Shown here in pieces: positions 59,193 through 64,000 of a stretch of DNA of 64,000 nt. The notes beneath the pieces are model-generated. The model was not told the DNA's origin and made no database searches. It was given only the letters and a program-made list of their open reading frames with translations. The stretch's first letter is position 1. The number at the start of each line of letters is the position of its first letter. A program made the position numbers and the translations under genes. Origin of the DNA: Lasiodiplodia sp. COLG20 (lineage: Eukaryota > Ascomycota > Dothideomycetes > Botryosphaeriales > Botryosphaeriaceae); NCBI GenBank assembly GCA_009801085.1, contig VNWV01000015.1, positions 124,001-188,000 on the forward strand, in the 5' to 3' direction.

Positions 59193-60629
59193 CTTGGTAC
59201 TGCAGAAACTTGTATCGATGCCTCTTCCCTCACACAGAACCTATTAATACTGCCTCAGGTGCAAGAACAACTGTGGCGGATAAAGATCCGACATTTGCCA
59301 GAATGCGGGGTTCGCTTTGATGAATAGATTACCAGGATGCCGACATCACATCCGGTGCGGAGAGGTAAATGAGATTGCGGGGAACAGCACCGAGGTCGAA
59401 GATTCTACAATGTAGGAACCTTGCTATATTGTTTGTGATTGGCGATGGTGTCGGAGGTTTTGCCTATATGATTCAACTCCCCGGATGACCATCGGTTGTT
59501 CATGAATGTCGGACGGCTTCTTCGTGTTGATCAGCCGCGAAAGTCGTCTATATTGACACCACGAAATTTTCTTTTTACCGTCGGCAAGGGTCGTCCGCAC
59601 CCATGGGTCTACTAATCCACGAGATGTCGTAGTCGGTACCGTCGGCTTCGGCAGATTTAGGGTAGTGTCGGTCACGACTACCGCGGCAAGCGGCAACGGA
59701 CTTAACATCATCTTGTCCGGACGTCTAGATCTTCCAATCAGTCGGAGATGGCGCTGCCTCATTCTGAGAAAAATCGTAATATTAGGCTTAAGAGTATGCT
59801 TATTAATGAACCAGAGAGAAAGACTAAATCCATCTACTAGTTCGATGTCGGAAAAGTAGCAGTGGGCTGATGCTGAGATGGCAACGAGTTTCTTCGGGTC
59901 TTGCGGTACACCTCAACAACCCGAGTTGGGTGGAGTACCAAGTGTGCCAACCTCGTATAGGGTATATCGTCAAATGACTGGCCGAATGATGTATGGTGTA
60001 CCGGTCGCTGGAAGGGCGCTAACTTTTTATGGTGAAGGTGTTGGGCCCTGGGCGGAGAGCCGGTGGAACACCGGAAGTCCGCCTCCGATGTCATCAAAGA
60101 GAGGTGACGTACCACAGGAAATCCTCATCCATTGCAAATTTGCTTATTTGAGATGCTTACATTATTGCTAATCATCGGGAGATGGGTATGTGTTTGGTCG
60201 ATCCTTCGAGCAGCCAGAGCGATGCTCGGACGCGAGCTCGGGTCGTGCAAGTGCGTCAGCCTTTCTGGTTTCTCAGGCCCATTTCGCTCTTCATGATCAA
60301 GACAAGCTCCCAAAGTATTCGAAGGAGAAGTGTTGCGGTGATGTTCTACTTAGCAAGCGTAATGAGCTCTTGCACTGATTACATTTCTGTTTCTGTTGGG
60401 ACATCCCGTTCATGATTTTTAAGAAACAGAACACCGTTTGATGGTGCCGAGCGGCAGTGCCGGATGCCGGACGTTGACCGAAGTGGGTCTATTCCATGGT
60501 AGAAACCATAGCAATGGAAGGATGCCATCGGCTTTATATGCAGGCAGCCGCATGACGAAGCCGCAGGCATCCGAGTCTGCTACATCTGTTCTACCTCGAC
60601 CACCCTACACCCCAGATCACCACTCCATC
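59193..60629. other. Divergent intergenic region, no supported gene
   Basis: This 1.4-kb region lies between the GH79 start (minus) and the RTA1-type start (plus). ORFs of 60-110 codons overlap in several frames and lack conserved content. A TATAT near 60535, about 95 bp before the RTA1-type ATG, could be its core promoter. Confidence 0.45.
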
Positions 60630-61686
60630 ATGGATCAACTCCCAGATGGGCTCGTTGCGTTCGGTCCAGATGCTAACTGCACCCTGGAGCTCTGTCCTTT
60701 GGAAGCTAGCATCCTTCAGTACCAACCTTCGCTACCGGCAAATGGAGCCTTCATCGGCATTTTTGCTGTGGCCATGATCTTACATGCGTTCCAAGGGATT
60801 CGCACGAATAGGTGGGGCTTTATGCTGAGCGTGATAAGCGGATGTGCCTTGGAGATCATAGGCTACGTCGGGCGAATCATCATTCATGATAACCCATTCG
60901 ACTTCAGTGGATTCCTTATGCAAATTGGTACGTTTGACGTGCTCTGCTGAGAGGAACTGGCTGACCTTGTGGGAAGTTTGCATAACTGTCGCCCCGGTCT
61001 TTTTTTGCGCAGCAATATATGTATTGCTTTCACAAGTGTACGTGTTCCATCTTGAGCTCATATGAAACACAACTAACAGCATGCCATTAGCATAAAGCGT
61101 GTTGATAGGTCAATCTCACGCTTCGACCCCCGACTTTTCTACTGGATATTTATTCCATGTGACCTTGTCTCTCTGATTTTGCAAGCCGTCGGAGGTAGCC
61201 TCTCTTGCGTGGCGGAAACAAACGCTGCCATTCAAGTCGGGGTGGACATCTCGTTGGCCGGTTTGGTCTTCCAGGTTGTCACGCTGGCTCTGTTCTGCGG
61301 ACTTTTTGCCGATTATCTGATCACCTGCAGCCGCTCATCTACTGCACGAAAGAGATTAACAAGGCGCATGTTGGTGTTCCTTACCTTCATGTTCTTGTCG
61401 GTGCTTCTCATTCTCGTCAGGTGTGCTTATCGCATTGAGGAGCTGCATGAAGGGTATTTCAGTCCACTTTTTCGGAATCAGCAGCTGTTCATTGGGCTAG
61501 AATCTGCGTTAGTATTTCCCTATGCTTATCCATCTTGCTCCAGTGGCTGACCGAGACTTTAGCGTAATCTGTGTAGCTGTTTTCTGCCTTAATTTGGGCC
61601 ATCCGGGATTCGGATTTCATCAGCCAAAAGCATCTTCTGACTCCGGCTTTGGTATGTCTCACAAGGATACAGAAATTTTCCGGTAG
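60630..61686 (+). CDS. RTA1-type seven-transmembrane protein
   Basis: This is a lipid-translocating-exporter-family membrane protein (RTA1/RSB1/RTM1 group), tied in yeast to resistance to toxic sterol- or sphingolipid-active compounds. Exons 60630-60927, 60977-61037, 61091-61507 and 61563-61686 give 299 aa. It begins with MDQLPDGLVAFGPDANCTLE, then seven hydrophobic helices. Typical motifs are GCALEIIGYVGRI, VAPVFFCAAIYVLLSQV (the small second exon), SRFDPRLFYWIFIPCDLVSL, LQAVGGSL and LVRCAYRIEELHEGY. The tail after the last helix is short and polar. ATG 60630 is used because upstream in-frame sequence lacks family similarity. Divergent from the second GH79 gene and convergent with the next MFS gene. 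Confidence 0.9.
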
Positions 61687-61966
61687 AGTCTTTTGATTCT
61701 CTTCTACATGCATTGGAAAATAATGGAGGCTTTTATTATGTTTCGGATTGGAGAAAACTCAACAGTGTCCAAGAAGTGGAAATGATACTAAGTTGCGCTC
61801 CACTGAATGGTGTGGAAGAAAGCGGTAGCAAAGTTTCTATCGTTTTCTTTTCGCAAGGAGGCTCAATAGCGTAGTGGTAATGATATTCGACGAAATGCTT
61901 TACTTAATACATAGGTTGAACTATGTTTTATATCACTATGATTAACCGCTGCAAAACATAGCTATC

Positions 61967-63383
61967 CTACTTACGGATCTTTGAGACTAAGGTAAATCTA
62001 AAAGAAGGAAGAAGAAAGACCAGACAGACAGCAGCGACGAGATACATACAGCAGATAAATATCTGGACGGAAAAGTAAGGCCTCTCAGCAACCACCTTCT
62101 CCGCCAGTACCAGCGCAATAGCCTCGGAGATCAGCGTCGGGGCCATTATCGAGAGCCAGACAAAGGTCGATAAACTGGGCATACTGGACAGTGAGACCAA
62201 TTCAGCCGCAATAGGCACCACCGTTGCCCAAAAGCAGCCTCCGGTGGCACCGGCGAGGAACGAAAGGGCGCAGACAACGGAGAACCGGCGGGCTACGGCT
62301 CCCATGACGATGCACAGGGCTGAGCAGGCAAGCGTGGCGACGGACGCAACGGTGACTCGACCGAACTTGTCACTAATGAGACCGACGGTTGGCCTTCCCA
62401 GTCCTTGGCCGAGATTGAAGATGGCGCCGGCGAGCGCGCCCTGCGATGCTGTACCTCCGACAGCCCTGGCGTAGCTGGGAATGCTGAACATCAGGGCGAC
62501 GTAGCCGAGCATGCTGAATACGGACCATCCAAGCAAAAGCAAGACATCAGGCCTCTTGAGCAACTTGAACTCAAGTTTACCAAGATTGGATGCCGATTCC
62601 TTGTTGCGGTCCCGCACCAGCAACGCGCTGACGGTGTTGACAGCGGTCGTCACACCGCACAAGATCCAGAACGTCTTTTGCAGGGACAGCGATGCGAGCA
62701 TCCGTTGTACAGACAGAGCGTATATGAAGCCTCCGATGCCAGCCCCGCCCACGGTTATCGAGTTGGCAAAGCTGCGCCGCTTTTCGAACCACTGTGGAAT
62801 GATGCCCGCGACGATGATGAACTGGAATCCGATTCCGAGCCCCAGACATATCCCTTGGGTGAGGATCATGTGCCATTGCTGCTTCGCATACGATGCACCG
62901 AGCAGGGCGACGCATTCGAGGATCGTACCGAGTAGGATGACGGGTCGGCTGGCGCCGATAGCATGAGAGAGGTAGTTGGCGAGCGGGGCTACGCCTACGC
63001 AGCAGGAGATGGTCAGGCCGCCGACGAAGGCATACCCGATACTGGAAGCATTGGGAAATACATCATTCGCTTTGTAGTAGGCGAGGAAGACACCGTATGT
63101 CTGGCACCACATCAGCGGATGTTCGGAGAGTTTGGCTAAGGAAACCCACACTTGCAATTCCCCAGGAGTGAGCATATATGAGGAAGGCACACGCCACGCA
63201 GACCCATCCGTAACCGCCTTCCGAGATGTGCTGATCGACTTGGGAGTTGAGACTGTCGATGCATTGTTCTTGGGAAAGGTATGGGTCCTCTTCTGTCGGG
63301 AATCGTGGCTCTTCATGGTGTTTTTCCGACGAACTGGCATTTGCCGCATCTGCGTAGGGTGAATCAGGTTGCTGATTCATCAT
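61967..63383 (-). CDS. Monocarboxylate-transporter-like MFS protein
   Basis: This is a plasma-membrane MFS protein of the fungal MCT/Mch group, related to monocarboxylate porters; the true substrates of many members are unknown. Two exons (63383-63150 and 63100-61967) give 455 aa. A hydrophilic N-terminus of about 55 aa leads to the MCT start signature EGGYGWVCVACAFLIYAHSW, split by an intron using GTGGGT. Eleven more helices follow, with IPQWFEKRRSFANSITVGGAGIG and the LGRPTVGLISDKFGR loop. Two consecutive ATGs occur; the first is used. The gene faces the RTA1-type gene with 280 bp between stops. A role with the neighbouring GH79 in sugar-acid uptake is conceivable but unsupported. Confidence 0.92.
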
Positions 63384-64000
63384 GCTTGTTGGGAGGCTCT
63401 AGCATCCCGTGGCCAGAGGTGAGAGGTACGCGTTAGGAACAGTATAAGTGATAAGAAACGTAAGGTATTCTAGGAACTTACCCAAGTTCAAATAATCCAT
63501 GAATGTTGTTCGTCGAGAAACGCTCTATCCAGTCTTCCGGAAAGGAGAGACAAACCTTCGGCTTTCGCACTTAAATGCGGTATTTGACAAATAGGATGGA
63601 GCTTTTGCGCTCATTGGTCATGGCTCGAATCTCACATCGCTGTTTTCACATTGTTCGATCTAGATCAAACCCTCGCTAATGAGAACTGGGTAAAAAAGAT
63701 GAAAGTAATCATGTTCCTGGCCCTCGCCATTTGCTAATCTTGAGATGTTCAAGGCTAAAGATTACTTGCCAGAGAGTCAACAACTTGGATGTGGTGATCC
63801 GATCGGAAGGCCGCTGATTGTGTGGTGCCGATATCATGCATGTGGCATTCACTGTAGGCTGGTGGGTTGCCGATCCCCACACCCAGATGCATACGTGTAC
63901 ATGGAGGCTGGTGGGTTGCCGATGCCAATGCATGAGTCGGTCATTTGGTTAAGTAATCCTGCTGACCAATCGCCCATGATTCTTCCAACTCTGACGTCAC
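63384..64000. other. Promoter region of MCT-like gene
   Basis: No gene is supported up to the window edge. AT-rich upstream DNA of the MCT-like gene, plus a short direct repeat described separately. Confidence 0.45.
63856..63923. repeat. Short direct repeat, two 19-bp units
   Basis: AGGCTGGTGGGTTGCCGAT occurs at 63856-63874 and again at 63905-63923. The two units are exact and separated by 30 bp that contain ATGCAT-like words. Origin unknown; it may be a slippage product or a doubled protein-binding site. Confidence 0.6.

Noticed and set aside
63600..63660. Possible tRNA B-box (GGCTCGAATCTC)
   Set aside because: No matching A-box, acceptor stem or cloverleaf could be formed around it.

Overview
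The window reads as nuclear DNA of a filamentous ascomycete, probably a Sordariomycete. Most genes carry several 45-90 bp introns with GT-AG borders and CT(A/G)A(C/T)-type branch points. The families present (Zn2Cys6 regulators, PDR-type ABC pumps, CYPs, NACHT-ankyrin NLRs, GH79, RTA1, MCT-like MFS) are typical of that group. I worked out exon-intron structures by hand from frame, splice sites and family conservation. For nearly every multi-exon gene the coding sum is a multiple of three, and the two exceptions are flagged. I found no rRNA, tRNA, CRISPR or autonomous transposon.

Layout. 0-12.5 kb: a secreted GH79 glycosidase, an APC-family permease, a large secreted subtilase and an unknown protein. 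12.8-15 kb: an inverted-repeat element, a truncated-looking ORF and a small secreted cysteine-containing protein that may be frameshifted. 16-26.7 kb: a module of a full-size PDR ABC transporter, a Zn2Cys6 regulator and a CYP, the regulator and CYP being divergent. 27-38.5 kb: three genes that stand apart from the metabolic ones, namely a 1227-aa fusion (Zn2Cys6, C2H2 fingers, SHD1, PHD, SH3), a DUF7580-type protein sharing its promoter region, and a convergent NACHT-ankyrin NLR with a C-terminal membrane segment. 40.8-45.4 kb: a second Zn2Cys6 regulator convergent with a second CYP. 46.7-56.6 kb: four genes on the minus strand, a sugar transporter, a GH32 fructan/sucrose hydrolase, an InuR/AmyR-like Zn2Cys6 regulator and a DAL5/TNA1-type MFS permease. 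The first three look like a sucrose/inulin-use cluster. 57.3-63.4 kb: a second GH79 enzyme, an RTA1-type 7-TM protein and a monocarboxylate-type MFS protein.

The clearest signal that no gene explains is a dispersed family of about 230-bp non-autonomous elements, with four copies near 12.9, 21.5, 46.2 and 57.2 kb. Each has a strong internal palindrome. The two complete copies also have a second, outer terminal inverted repeat starting CAG/CAA and flanked by TA, as expected for Tc1/mariner-type MITEs. One copy lies in the ABC-transporter promoter and another ends within about 20 bp of a GH79 stop codon.

The most interesting gene-level candidates are the 27-38.5 kb block, because of its odd domain fusion and its possible link to fungal non-self recognition, and the compact fructan/sucrose cluster with its own regulator.
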